Shown here: one piece after another, positions 51,801 through 63,967 of the stretch | Position numbering within the stretch: the stretch's first letter is position 1 | How the letters are laid out: each line of letters starts with the position of its first letter | Assembly (NCBI RefSeq): GCF_002443255.2 | Contig: NW_019211455.1 | Coordinates: 4,508,597 to 4,572,596, forward strand | Direction: 5' to 3' | DNA: 64,000 bases | Origin: Varroa destructor | Taxonomy: Eukaryota > Arthropoda > Arachnida > Mesostigmata > Varroidae | The notes under the pieces: model-generated | What the model was told of the DNA's origin: nothing | The model's database searches: none | What the model saw: the letters and a program-made list of their open reading frames with translations, nothing else | Translations under genes and position numbers: made by a program

Positions 51801-52254
51801 ACATCAGTAGAAAATTTCGGGAACCTTAAATTCTCCTGTAGAGTAGAGTCGACCTGTAAAATGGCGAAAGTGTTATAAATTAATTTTAACATGAAATGTG
51901 TATTTATAATCAGTCAATTCTGATTCTTCAATAATCGTCTTTGTTTTGATGTGCCTATTTGTAGAGTATTGCAAAGCTTGTTTTCCAAGTCATGGACGTG
52001 CATTCCATTTCTTTTCTTGTTACGGGAGAGCAACTATGGACATTCCGTCTCACACTTGGCGCCTTATAACGGTTCACTCAATAAGTCGACCCTCTGCGCA
52101 TCTAGTCAGAGTACGACTGGGCACATTTGCTGGTTCTCGCTTGGCATCTACCATCAAGTGTTTTGCTTGATTTGCGCCACGTTTTGAACCGGCTGGACAG
52201 ATCTAAAGGTAAAGTGTTTTTGTAGCAGGCCGATTGTGCGCTACGCTTGTGAAA
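48889..52254. other. Mostly AT-rich stretch upstream of seryl-tRNA synthetase
   Basis: An open minus-strand frame at 48.87-49.06 kb (YFALVAYLLEAAVVHADFIA onward) has a hydrophobic start and could be the missing 5' part of the 47714-48888 model, but it joins only with a frameshift. From 49.1 to 51.9 kb the DNA is AT-rich and empty apart from a TA microsatellite. The last few hundred bases before 52255 are somewhat richer in GC and may hold the promoter and 5' leader of the synthetase gene. Confidence 0.4.
49258..49279. repeat. (TA)n microsatellite
   Basis: About eleven alternating TA units in AT-rich non-coding DNA. Confidence 0.9.
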
Positions 52255-55200
52255 ATGGTGCTGGAACTCGATGATTTTCGTGATGATATAGGTGGATCTG
52301 CCGAAAGGATTCGCAAAAACCAAGCAAATCGCTTTAAAGACGTCGGACTCGTCGACAAGGTAACATAGTCTCCTGTTATTCGAATGGTTCATAGAAGACC
52401 GCTTTCGACTGCAGCTGACGTAACTTGGAGTAAGCCAGCCCGCCAGCTTGTATCTAGACAACTGGGCTGGTCTTTAATTCATATGGGTGTAGTTAGAAAC
52501 AAACAATTGGGCTGGAAAGAAATACCGGTGCATATTATAATTGAGCTATAGAACCATTTATTGATTTGCGTCTGTTTAGTTTTAGGTTTATTATTATTAT
52601 TAAGTGTAGGCATAGCGTACCCTAGTCATCATCCGCCTGCGTCGATTTATGTAATACTTACTAACTATATAAAAATAGCATAGCCGAAATGAATCGTTTT
52701 ATTAGATGATAACGCTATTTTGAGTAACGATATGTCTTGCGATTTACTTTCATTTTGTCCTGTTATAATCTCAATCTCCCTTCAGAGATGTTAAAAGCCT
52801 TTTATAAACGGAAATGCCACGCTGTATAAAACACCACTACAGCTGTTGTTCTATGGTTAAAAAGAAAACTTGGTGGAGCTTCTAGTTTCCATTGGTTATT
52901 GCATATCCTTTTTCAAATAAACCTACGAACAACTAAAAAAATTAACAAAGATAATAATTCGGAACATTTCACATTGTCTATTCTTACTGTATTAAAACGA
53001 TTCGTATGTGTTTATAATAGTAATAATAAACACGTATAACAGTCTCATCCCAACCGCTTTGTTCAGTCGTCACTATGATTTAAGCGCCTAGTTGTCAAGC
53101 TACCTAAGTACGTCCAAAATCAACACTATGGGGGGTGTAAATTAACACAAAGGAAATAGATTGTAAATGATTTGTGCCTTTGTGGCCAAATCCAAAAATG
53201 GATCTTGATGACACAATTTAGCAAACCTTAGCTGTTCCTATGCGCGACTTGGTAAACGTTCCCGTCAACCTTTAACATGTAAAATCACATTTGTACAGTA
53301 CAACTATAGGGCGATTGCGGGTGACCAGAACATTTGAGGAGAAGATTATTTTAAGATTTAATTTCGTTCGTTTAACGAAATCCCGTAGCGTCAGGTATAC
53401 AGCAAAATCAAATGTAACTAATTATCAAAATTTGGTGACAGTATTACCCAGTATGAGTTACGATGTTACATTGAAATTCGACAAAACGCTTAGGAATTGA
53501 TACCGTATATTTTCACTATCATATAAGACTCCTATACAGGTTTAGCTCATTGTTGCCGCCTACGAGTGTAACTACTTGAGGCTTTCCTGAAGTTCTTTTA
53601 TTGTGTATTCACTTCAGGTCGTTGAGCTTCACAACGAATGGCGACAACAACGGTTTATCCTCGACGAATGGAATCGATTGAGAAACACATGCTCAAAGGC
53701 GATCGGGGAAAAAAAAAAGAAAAAGGAGCCTGAAGGCGAAGCATGCATTTCCGGCGATTTCGCATTTAGCCACGAACTCCAGGCGGACACCATTCGTTCA
53801 CTTACTGTCAACCAGATAAAATCCGTGAGTATTCATACAGGTCAATTTTGTGGTGCAAACTGTGTTATGTAACGCTTCTAAAGAACTATATATTGAAATC
53901 TGTACTCATATTTTGAGTTTCAGGCAGCTTCTTAATTATATAATATATAACGTTATCCAAATCTGAAAATATACGATGTTGTTTCTGTTCGAAGAGTGCG
54001 CATAAGGTTTCGACAATGCAAGCACCACATCGCGGCCTGTGTAATAGTGAATTTTAGTGCTAAAGCAACCCTGAATACATGTTATAAAGCTGTTTTCTTT
54101 CTCAATACCTGCTTGTCAACGGAAGTATATTAACACGTCCACTGGTATCACACACTGGTGGTAAACACACTGAAAATGCCTACTTTAACGCATGTTTGTG
54201 ATTTCAGTTTTAAAGTTTTTCGCTGTTTTGTGTTTTGGTTTAACTCCTTTTACCGAGTGCTTTACTCGTACTCCTTACCAATAACACTGCCTTATATCTA
54301 ACACTACACATTTTTCTGTGTAATTACAATTTATCAAAGCTGGTCGGAAAGGTGGCAGACGCCATTGAAAAGACAAATAAGCGTTTGGTCGAGCTGGAAG
54401 AAGAACGCAATGAGAATCTTCGTGAGGTCGCCAATTGGCTTGGCGAAGGAGTCGTTATTTCAGACAATGAGGACAACAATGAAGTCATCAGAACGTATGG
54501 AAATTGTACAGTAACGAAGAAATACTCGCACGTTGACCTAATCGTTATGATTGATGGAATGGACGGTGAACGAGGAACTGTTGTTGCTGGCGGCCGTGGA
54601 TATTTCTTAAAAGGTGGGTATAACCAACAAACGTATAAAGTAGCCAATGTTACCAATGGGCTCTACTACCAGAGTTATATGGTGCTATTGCTTTATTACG
54701 AAGTCACCTAGTGACACAGAGGCGGATTCTAAAAGGTGTACGTACTGGTAAACGCGTGAAAAAAACGGAACTTTCATATCGTTACTGCTATAAGGTTCAA
54801 ACTTACGTTGATATAGGTCCAGCTGTCTTCCTCGAACAAGCACTACTTCAGTTGGCTCTCCAGACACTTCTCAAGAAGGGATACACGCCTTTGTATACGC
54901 CATTCTTCATGAGAAAAGCTGTTATGCAACAGGTGGCTCAGCTTTCGCAATTTGATGAAGAATTGTATAAAGTGATCGGCAAAGGCAGTGAAAAGGCTGA
55001 CGAGAAAGAACTGGACGAGAAATACCTTATAGCGACCTCTGAGCAGCCAATATGTGCCTTCCACCGGGACGAATGGCTTGCTCCACAGGACCTACCGATT
55101 AAGTACGCCGGGTTGTCTACCTGTTTCCGTCAAGAAGTCGGCTCCCACGGAAGAGATACAAGCGGCATCTTCCGAGTTCATCAATTTGAAAAGGTTGAAC

Positions 55201-55685
55201 AATTCGTTATTACCTCACCGAATGATGGTGAATCGTGGAAAGCATTCGATGAGATGATTGGCAACGCTGAAGGCTTTTGCCAAGCCTTGAACCTGCCGTA
55301 CCGCATAGTAAATATAGTGTCAGGTGCGCTTAACAATGCCGCGGCCAAAAAATTCGATCTTGAAGCGTGGTTCCCAGCCAGTGGAGCCTTCCGAGAGCTC
55401 GTATCGTGCTCAAACTGTTTGGACTATCAGTCAAGGCGCTTACTAATACGTTATGGGCAGACGAAGAAAATGAACGAGAAGGCACAGTACGTACATATGC
55501 TGAATGCGACGATGTGCGCAACAACTCGCGTGATTTGCTGTATACTTGAAAATTACCAAGAGGAGGATGGTATTCGAGTGCCTGAGGTTCTTCGGTCATG
55601 GATGCCTGAACAATACTGCCAGAAGATTCCTTTCGTAAAGCCGGCACCAATCGAAGAGGAGGCAAAGAAAAAGGCAAAGAAGTAA
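52255..55685 (+). CDS. SARS1: Cytosolic seryl-tRNA synthetase, four exons, complete
   Basis: Exons 52255-52359, 53618-53824, 54340-54613 and 54817-55685 join in frame (phases 0, 0, 1) to 484 residues plus TAA. The enzyme charges tRNA-Ser with serine using ATP in the cytoplasm. Exon 1 ([14 protein letters not shown]) and exons 2-3 form the N-terminal tRNA-binding coiled-coil arm, with [10 protein letters not shown] at about residue 69. The class II core follows: FLEQALLQ at about residue 200, [15 protein letters not shown], the motif 2 loop [11 protein letters not shown] with R300 and E302, and motif 3 [10 protein letters not shown] with R433. All introns are GT-AG (1258, 515 and 203 nt). The start is set by the conserved MVLELD N-terminus. 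The protein ends KKAKK and is about 30 residues shorter than the 514-residue human enzyme, lacking most of its C-terminal tail. Transcription is likely independent of the downstream TIF1-like gene. Confidence 0.97.
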
Positions 55686-55827
55686 CCCTGGGACCCCATT
55701 AAGGATGCTAATGATTACATCTTTAGTTTTGCTTCCGTATTATCAAATTATTTTTACTGTATGACAGCAAGCGAGAATGCATAGTGGGAGGAGGTGTAAA
55801 AGTAAGTGACGTGAAAGATGTGTGGGT

Positions 55828-55833
55828 AATAAA
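55828..55833 (+). terminator. Poly(A) signal AATAAA for seryl-tRNA synthetase
   Basis: An AATAAA hexamer lies 143 nt after the stop codon, the first such signal downstream, followed by GT/T-rich sequence. A second AATAAA occurs about 150 nt further on. Confidence 0.55.
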
Positions 55834-57540
55834 AAACGTCTTGAGAAATATCTTCATTGTGTTTTCTTTGCCCGATAAAAAATATCTTTCGGTTTATATT
55901 TGACCATATACATGAAATATTTTCAGTGCGTTTGCTATTTTTGACAAATATAAAAAGGTAGTTGTCGCCGCGAATTCTAAATAAACTACTACTTCGTGCG
56001 TGATATTCAACATACGTAGTTTTGAAGGACAACTGCGAGAAGAGACAAACTCGACTTAGGAAAAGTCTGAATATACACAACTTTGTCTTTCCAGTAATTT
56101 CGTTTGCTACGTGTCTCGCCGGGAGGCTGGTAATTTCCGCTTTGAGTCCAACTCTGTTACATATGGACGTTAGAATCGACATAGTGCGTTTTCAGAAGCA
56201 TCTTGTACAAAACAACTAAGAAGAGCCACATCGCGAAACTAGTACAATGACAATCTAAATTGTATCGTGTTATGCCGAAGTATTTTACTAGAGAAACAAA
56301 GGATCTCAAAGCATCTCATTCCGATTCGAGTTAAAATTGCAATACCGCGACTTTCCGTTGCTTAAACCGACCAAAAATTTATTCAGTAGTACACTCATTT
56401 TAGCGTTGATTAGCTATCCCGTAAGAATTTATTTACCTTGACTTCCTTTGATTAACGTGAATTTTTGGCTAATTTGATGGAACCGCTTGGTCGGTAGTCA
56501 AGACAAAAACTAATTTCGTAGTTCCACACTTTGTTCAGTATCTAAAAATAGTACCTCTATTCGAAAAGCAATTCTACAAATCGCTATTGGCTCAATGGCC
56601 GAAAACCAATACAACTTTCGGTGCAATTACTTTCACAGGTTAGTGTCCAATCGTATCCTGCTGTTGTATGTGAGCTTTAAACATTTATCATCAATGCAGC
56701 AGCTTATGTTGTTTATCGTCAGTTCATTTCTAAACATTTTCATGTGTTATCATGCTAGCTTCTTAAGACACCATGGTGGGTTCCTTCATCCACAACAGTA
56801 TGGCAGAAGTCAAATTCTAAATCTACGGTTGCATAGTGGCATAGAGCTATTTTCGGTAGAAATCTGCAATATAGGCTATCAGTCCAAAATAAATGTAGCT
56901 AACCTTCCTAGCCTTCTTAATGTAGATTGTTGCTTGCTTCCGAGTATTGCGACGCACGAAATATATTACAAACACATATTTATACATGCACTATTTTATT
57001 GACTAGGTAGGTAAAAATCTCATTTTAGTCTCATTTTTTTTTATAAAAGGCTCATTTTACTTAAACACAACCGAGACGAATATACATTAAAAGTGAAAGC
57101 ACCTTATATACAAGATAAACTCAACGGAACGATAATATTCAAATAAGCACTTTGTTTAAAATGCCCACAGACGTAACTGAAATGTTCGTCAAAGATATGT
57201 TCATTACAATATCGCGAAAATGCGCAGCTTCAGCTAATCCATAATATCTTAGCTATTTGCTATTAAGTTTTAGGCAAATTCGCCATCTTTCGCGGTGAAT
57301 CTATCGGTTTGGTTGCGTGCCTGTTACTATGAGTTCCAAGTGAATTTCATCTCTTTTCTGTACAATGAGTGACTCTCTATCTTCATGATATGATGCTCAC
57401 TGATAACGAAATGCTCTCAACGTACACAAAACGTTCTATTTCCTGCAATTGATAACCATCAAATAGTAATCATTAAAAAATTACACAGTAAGGCGAAACA
57501 CATTCGACGATATTAGAGTACATCAAAAAACCATTAACAT
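55834..57540. other. AT-rich intergenic spacer
   Basis: Sequence between the synthetase and the TIF1-like gene. Open frames at 55754-56182 (-) and 56595-57002 (+) exceed 130 codons, but their products are Phe/Ile/Leu/Ser-rich without motifs and appear to be chance frames. Confidence 0.5.
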
Positions 57541-58342
57541 GGATCTAGATGATTCGAACGATGACTTCGTCGCGGGATCGAGCAGACGAGCTAGAAGAAG
57601 GCTTGCTAAGGTTCATATCCGAACCTCCTCCGCGTAGGATCCCCAACATCAACAACAACAGTTGGCGCTATTTGCAGACCTGGGCTTGAATCGTTAAGCA
57701 AAAATCAGCCTCTCTGCCGGGAGTGTCGTCATAGCAGCAGACGGTTCAGAAAAGTGAGTGCGGCACCTTGACCACAGTAGAGCAACAGCAACGATGACAA
57801 CATAAGCGGGGAGAAGTGTTATTGGTAGCCGCAGTACACACAGACAGCCGTAATAGCAGTTGCAGCAGCTGCTGCTGCACTTGTGTGAACGAAGTGACTA
57901 CCAGATAGCGAGTATTTGTGTGTGCATTGTGTTGCAGGTGCCGACCGTGATCGTTATCATGTCGATGGATGGTAACTAATACAGTACTCATCCCGTGTCG
58001 AATTGACGGCTGAACGGCGTCAAAAGATCTTCTCCTGTTAGTGTTTTTCTTTCAACGTTCTGTGTGACTACAAACGTCTTACAGATCACTCAAGCGTTAT
58101 ATGTTGACAGCCAGCTCCAGCTAGCTGGGACGCCCATGGCAAAGGTGCAATTTGTTATGGATTTTAAGATCATTCATTGGCTGAGTGCGAATTTCGCTAC
58201 TCTGCAGTCACAAATCATGTACGGGGCAAACAATAAACCGTGAGCAGGTCATAACGAGAGCTCGGGTCCAGGTGGTTACAACCGACGGGTCAGTTGGGAA
58301 CTGCAACTACAATCGACGGGGAAAGGAGCAAAGGAGAACGAG
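57541..58342 (+). promoter_or_regulatory. Probable promoter / 5' leader of the TIF1-like gene
   Basis: Composition changes abruptly from AT-rich to GC-richer at about 57540 and stays so up to the ATG at 58343. A donor-like GTGAGT at about 57752 suggests a non-coding first exon may end there. No coding frame of merit was seen. The assignment rests on position and composition only. Confidence 0.4.
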
Positions 58343-61300
58343 ATGGCAGACAGTGAATCGGTCGGCATTGCCTCGCCCCAGCCAGTAGGTTTGGTCAAAA
58401 AGTGTTCTGTATGTGCTGCTGAAGTCAGCATTAAATCCGAACCGTTTCTGTTGCCGTGTCTGCATACGGCATGCAAAGCGTGTCTTCCCGACGATCAATT
58501 AACGGTAAGCGAAAATGCGAATGTCACACACGGAACGATGACGGCTATTATGACAAACTGAAACAGCACACGTCGTTTAGATAGTCAATAGCATGACGTG
58601 CTACATATGTAAGTTAAATCATGCGCACTTGATGCGAAATGTTTTATGAGATGCGTGAGAGCACTAAACGCCGTATCTGTTTTTATTATTATCATTGGCG
58701 TATTCCATGAAAGAAACTTACTGTATTATTACAATAGGTGTTCCAGCCTTTTTGCAATAATCGCCTGTGAACCTGCCTAATAGTACGCTCTTAGGCCATT
58801 GCAAATACTGAAGTTAAATTTCTTTTATTTCAAGTTATGCGCGGGCTGTGGAAGCCGACGCGCGGACAGAGGAGCAATCAATGGTTTCTCATAACGCTTA
58901 TTTTTGTGTAGCTCGTGTATTACCATAAATATGAGACATTAAACATATTCGAAACGAGGTTAATTGCCTATATACACCAGCAATTCGGGGGACAATTTGT
59001 TAACTTGGATTACGGGCGAAATAGAATATAATTTCGTTTACTTGATGTGGTTTTTGCTGGTACAGTTAGTTAATGCATGGCCAGTTAACTGGTTTGCTAA
59101 ATACGCGGTCGATCTTGAAAGCATGGTTGAAACTGGTGTACTTTAGTTCACAACAAGTTATCCCAGGTAAATTAAACTTAGCTTAGTTTCATCGTAGTAT
59201 TGTGTAAAACAATAAAACAACACATTTTCTTGTACATAGGCTTCTCAGACTCGGCAGACTCAGACCTACTTGTGTAACCATTGGCAAAATGACTCATCTA
59301 ATGCGTGCACCTTATCTATTGACTCATAGAAACCAGACGTTTAATTTGATATTAAAGGCTGAAGTAATGTTTGGGATGACTGTTCTACATATAAGCGACT
59401 CAGTTTTATTTTAATTCAGTTTGGTAGTTGTAGTAATACATAGTAGTAATAGCGATAAAGTATCCGATAAATATTTTATCAAATCCCTCAAATCAAACGG
59501 ATATTTTATGATTTTAGAAATGCAAGTGTCAAAACAACTTCTGATAAGCTATCAACGCTAATGCTCTTGATATCACGAAAAAATAATATTCTATGGCGCT
59601 TTTCTTGTTTTATATGAACATAAAATTCGTGTTAGCCACAAGATTATCAAAAGAACTTATTCCCATTATTACCGCTCTTAATAAAAGGACACGAGATGCC
59701 AAAGCTTGTCCGCAATAAATTATACCGTGGATCCCTTGAAGTGTTACAAATTCCTAGTGAAATACGCTAATGGATTGAGATTTATAAGGTCTCGAAATTG
59801 ATTTTTTATATGCATATATATGACGCAGTGGCTAAGGCGACCGAACTTCTAATTGAGAGACCAAGGAGTCGTTCGGTGGAGTTTCACCTACCACACACAC
59901 TACACTACGTTTGTAATTAAGTGTTATATACATATATATGTATTCAGTGCTACAATGACGAGGTTCGACCGCAGGAGGCTAACCAATGATCGGCTGGCGC
60001 GATAATCTTATACATTAAAGATTGGCCGGAACCGAAGATACATTTATTATAATTATATAATATCTACGTCCGTTTCACTCATGTACGCTACCGGGCGAAT
60101 TGCCTTCATCATTCGCCAAATCTCGCCGGATATCTCGTATGTTGGCCGTGACATGCCGCAGCCAACGTGTACCGCACAATTCGCTTCTTGAGAGTACACC
60201 TTGGGTTGAACCATGGCGGCACGTTCCGTGATGTGTGAAGGTGCTGGCGTGGAAGACGCGAGAATACAAGGATATGGGAATTATTTTTTAAGGAGCTGCA
60301 TTCCCTGGCGAATGCAGACAAGGGTCTCTGCTTACAGCTTGGATATTAAACGACCAATCCCTTGGGCTCACCGCAACTCCGGCGGCTCCTCTAACAGCAC
60401 GACCTTGAACAAAATCGAATGTAGTTATGCCTAGGACTCCGCTGACTGTAATATTTACTATGAAGACGACCACTGCGAGCATCGCGAAGACGGAGAAGCC
60501 GGGCGATTTCAGGAGATGCACGAAGGGGCGCTTTCTAACCATCCAAACCACCCGCGCCATCAATTCGTTCGCTTGTGGGTGGACTATGGCAATTTTTATA
60601 TGGAAGGTGATAGAGCGTGCCAGATAATGCCGCACGCAACGGCTCCGCAAGTATCTGGCGTCATATGTAGATTGCGTCCATCGACCCGTAGCAGTCTTGA
60701 AGGGTGGGAAGGACCTCTACCACGTCGGCGAATAGCAATGAAAAGATAAACGAAACGAGTACAATAGTCTGCGCTCTCTAGCACCGACGGAGGCGCCTCC
60801 CTAGGGGCACGCGCCGGCCCCATAAAATAGAAGTCTGTCTTTTAGAAAAGACGCCTGGGGCAGGTGTTGCACGGTTTTGTCCGCTGACTAGCGCCGCATT
60901 TATGGATAATGCTCCCGGGTCGTTGTTTGGACGCCTCTCTGAAAAGTAACTGATTGCCTTGGTGGCAGAAACCAAATACCGACGGCTTGGCCAATTGCAA
61001 AAAGATAGAAGTCCTGCGGATCGGAATAATACATGGTAGCTTCTCGTAGCAAAAATTGACCGGCCATTTCATCCTTCATAGCAAGATAGCTTGATATTTC
61101 TTTAGAGCATGGCCACCACCGGGTCGAACACAAGCTTGCCAGCTAATGTGCTATAAACGATTCGGTTCCTGTATGCAGTTTTGGCGAAGTCCCGTACACA
61201 CTGGCAGTTATAAGACATTAGCTTCAAAAAATCGTCGTAAGTAATGGACGGTATTGGGTGGCGCTAAAGATCCTGTAGCTGAAACTTTTTTTTGGATGAT

Positions 61301-63967
61301 AGGAAATTGGATTGTTGGATATGTACTTACTAACTAATGTGTCCATTCACTACAGGTACAATGTGGACATTGCGAGCAGGCTTTCCCGCCGAGTGCTGCC
61401 ATTCGCCATCTTGTGCTTCTCGAACGTTTGGAGAAGGATTCGCCCGAAGAGGAAGCAGGCTCGGAAGAGGCCGGGCCGAAAAATCTCTGCACTTCATGTG
61501 ACGAAAACGTCGCCGCTGGAGGGTATGTATCTTCAGTTTTAGGTTAATATATTTGGCTGCTCTGAGTGAATTCGATGGACTTTAACATTGAATAACTTTT
61601 GAACTATGCCTCGGTAGAAGACGGAGTCTGCATGTAAATACCCCTGACTTCTAGAAACTTCTGAGTGAAAATTAGTTAAGTTTATTCCAGCAGAAATTAT
61701 TTCAGAAACACAAGTATCTGTCCCGAACATCCGAAGTTATTGTGCCCCGAAGGCCACAGCGTTGCACAGCACGTGAATTGAAGAAGCTTTTCGCGAAAGT
61801 AGAGTAAAGCCTAAGGGTTACGTCGGCCAAACTGACGTTTTACACATAAAGCTGTGTAGAACTGTGACTCGATTACTGAAATGTAAAGACTGAGTGAAAA
61901 ATGTGTTCTGCGTGGATTGACATTAGGCCAGTTAGAAATGCTTGCGGTGAATTTTAGATGCAATTCGCAGAATTTTAATAAAAAAAGACCCGCCTGAGGC
62001 ATACGGTAAATTTTAGACGAAGCATGGTTCAGTCTTCACCACTAGTAGGAAAGATTAGGCGAAGACTGGTGTCGCGCCAGAAAGGAATCGAGTTTGGTGG
62101 CAGTATTATCTAGCACTTACGGTGACGGTTCTACTTGCAGTAGAGTCTCTGTTACTATGAAACACTTGCCGAAATTAAAAATACGCCCTGCTATCTCGAG
62201 TTCCTCAAAAGGCTTCTAAACCGTTGGTGACGATTGAAAGCACGCAGTTTAGTTACATGATGATCCCATCGTTATACTTCAGTTAGTTCCTGAATTGAGC
62301 AAAGAAATATCCAACATTGATTTTAGTCCGCTTGTCCTTCCAATCCAATTCTGTAGGATTATAGAGCTTGCCATGCCGTAAAAAAGTCAACTGGTAGGCA
62401 AACATACCTTACTGTCGTTTTACTTCAAAAACCCGTAAAAAAAATTACATATAGGAAAGCGAGTGATACGAAAATATACATCCAGAATTTGGGAGCGAGA
62501 GAACAAGTGTACAAAAGTAAAGGAGAACATCTCTAACACATTAAAAAATCATTGTTCTAGTCCAATCAGTCTAGAAGTTATTTAATGTCAAAGTCCGCTG
62601 GATTCGCCTTTAACAGCCTAATACATTTGCACAGCTTGAACCTTGTCAAGTTCTATTGTAATTTACGAAGGTCGAAAATCACTATGTATCTTTGTGCTTT
62701 CTTCTCTTGTCTGTAGTTACTGTAAGGATTGTGAAGAGTGGCTATGTGCGGCTTGTATTTCGGCTCACCAACGCGTTAAGGTGACCAAAGACCATGTCAT
62801 TCTGTCAACTGAACAGGCAGGCCAAGCATTGAAGGCCGCGGCAAAACAGCGATACCAGATGTGCACAAAACATCCGAAAGAACCGCTAAAATTCTACTGC
62901 AGCAAATGCTCGGCTCTTACGTGTCGCGATTGTCAACTCGAGGATCACCAGAACCACGGGGACTATTTAGCTCTTGTTGCCGCCTGGAAGACGCAAAAAG
63001 AGAAACTTGAAATATTGCAGAAGCGTATCGCCGAAAAGCAGGCATTCGTGCGGGAATATGTCGCTTCACTGGAAAAATGCCAAGAAGCCAACGCCCAGGT
63101 TAATAGCCTTGCGGACTTACAAAGTCCGTAAAGCTATTATCTATTGCATCTGGTTAAATTTGTTCAAAATAAATAAGACTATTAAATCCGACAAAAAATT
63201 GAGTATGGTGATGAATGAGGTGGTATTTAAAATTAATATCTTTAGTATAATTTTTAGCGTTACTGAAGTAAAGGCGAACAGACGAGTTTAATAGAATTCC
63301 CAATGTACTTATCATGCTTCCGTTGCGCAGGCTGAATCGAAGGTTGTGGCAGACATTAGAGCCTATGCCGTGCGGGCTATAACGTTAATCAACGGGCGAG
63401 CGAAGAAACTCATCCGGGAGGTTCAGGACATTTGCAATTACAAGAGAGACGCGCTCAGTTACAAACGTCACGAATTTCTTCAAGTGAGTAATGCAGCACC
63501 GAACTAAACTAATTTAATTACAAAAATATTTAAGTAAAATATACAACAACAACTAATCAAAATGATAGATCCATTAATATTTTTTATTGATTATTAACAT
63601 TTTTATGCTGAACATAATATCGATATCAGTTTGAGGAAAGTAAAGATTTATTGCATATCTACTTTTTCGTTTATTATTATTTTAGCTGTGCAAGCGTTTG
63701 CTCGACTGTCATGCGACAGTGGACGATCTTGTCTCAACTGGCAGCGAATTAGCGCTTATGCACTCGAAACAAGCTATGGAACGCCATATGGGCGCGCTTA
63801 TCGAACGGGTCGTCCAGTTACCCAGCAGCAAGGCTGAGATTAATATAAAGTTCAACTTTGAGCCGAAAATTCTCGACGCTATGGCAAATGTCGGCAATAT
63901 CCTCGACATGTCCTCGTTACGTGGGGCACCGATGCACGGTCTCCGAGCACAACTCAACGGCCAACAG
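58343..63967 (+). CDS. TIF1-family TRIM protein (TRIM24/TRIM33/bonus type), 3' incomplete
   Basis: Exons 58343-58504, 61356-61522, 62717-63098, 63331-63483 and 63686-63967 join in frame (phases 0, 2, 0, 0) to 382 residues, and a GTGCGT donor at 63968 shows more follows. Domains in order: C3HC4 RING with C21, C24, C39, H41, C44, C47, C57 and C60; B-box 1 at about 99-136 (CTSC ... CKDC ... CAAC ... H127, H136); B-box 2 at 159-190 (C159, H162, C171, C174, C179, C182, H187, H190); and a coiled coil at about 195-345. The B-box 1 text EEWLCAACISAHQRVKVTKD is strongly TIF1-like, which separates it from other TRIM proteins. TIF1 members end in PHD and bromodomains, expected beyond the window, and act as nuclear transcriptional co-regulators with ubiquitin- or SUMO-ligase potential. 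The last RING zinc pair reads CGHC, not the usual CPxC. Introns are 2851, 1194, 232 and 202 nt. Confidence 0.95.
58505..60042. other. First part of TIF1-like intron 1
   Basis: AT-rich intron sequence. It contains a weak tRNA-derived-looking segment at 59821-59890 and short TA runs. No exon was seen. Confidence 0.5.
59821..59890 (+). repeat. Possible tRNA-derived (SINE-like) fragment
   Basis: The segment GACGCAGTGGCTAAGGCGAC resembles the D-arm/A-box of a tRNA (TGGCTAAGGCG), followed by a tRNA-like spacing to GTTCGGTGG. The B box is imperfect and no cloverleaf closes, so a functional tRNA is unlikely. A decayed tRNA-derived short interspersed element is the best reading. Confidence 0.3.
60043..61265 (-). 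pseudogene. Antisense degenerate membrane-protein-like relic inside TIF1-like intron 1
   Basis: On the minus strand a GC-rich block carries consecutive protein-like fragments in alternating frames: ITYDDFLKLMSYNCQCVRDF and LAGKLVFDPVVAML (61260-61116), KEISSYLAMKDEMAGQFLLR and DFYLFAIGQAVGIWF (61103-60960), TIVLVSFIFSLLFADVVEVL (about 60770-60700), then FAMLAVVVFIVNITVSGVLG (about 60500-60430). The last two are hydrophobic and would span a membrane. The first frame breaks at a TAA and resumes one base shifted, with no room for an intron, so this looks like a decayed and probably intronless copy. A minus-strand AATAAA at 60043-60048 follows. The parent family was not recognised. Confidence 0.5.
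61523..62716. other. TIF1-like intron 2
   Basis: AT-rich intron of 1194 nt with GTATGT donor and CTTGTCTGTAG acceptor. Nothing else was recognised in it. Confidence 0.7.

Noticed and set aside
55330..55677. Minus-strand frame of 115 codons
   Set aside because: Antisense shadow of the last exon of seryl-tRNA synthetase.
56595..57002. Open frame of 135 codons between the two confirmed genes
   Set aside because: Hydrophobic/Ser-rich chance frame in AT-rich DNA, no motif or splice evidence.
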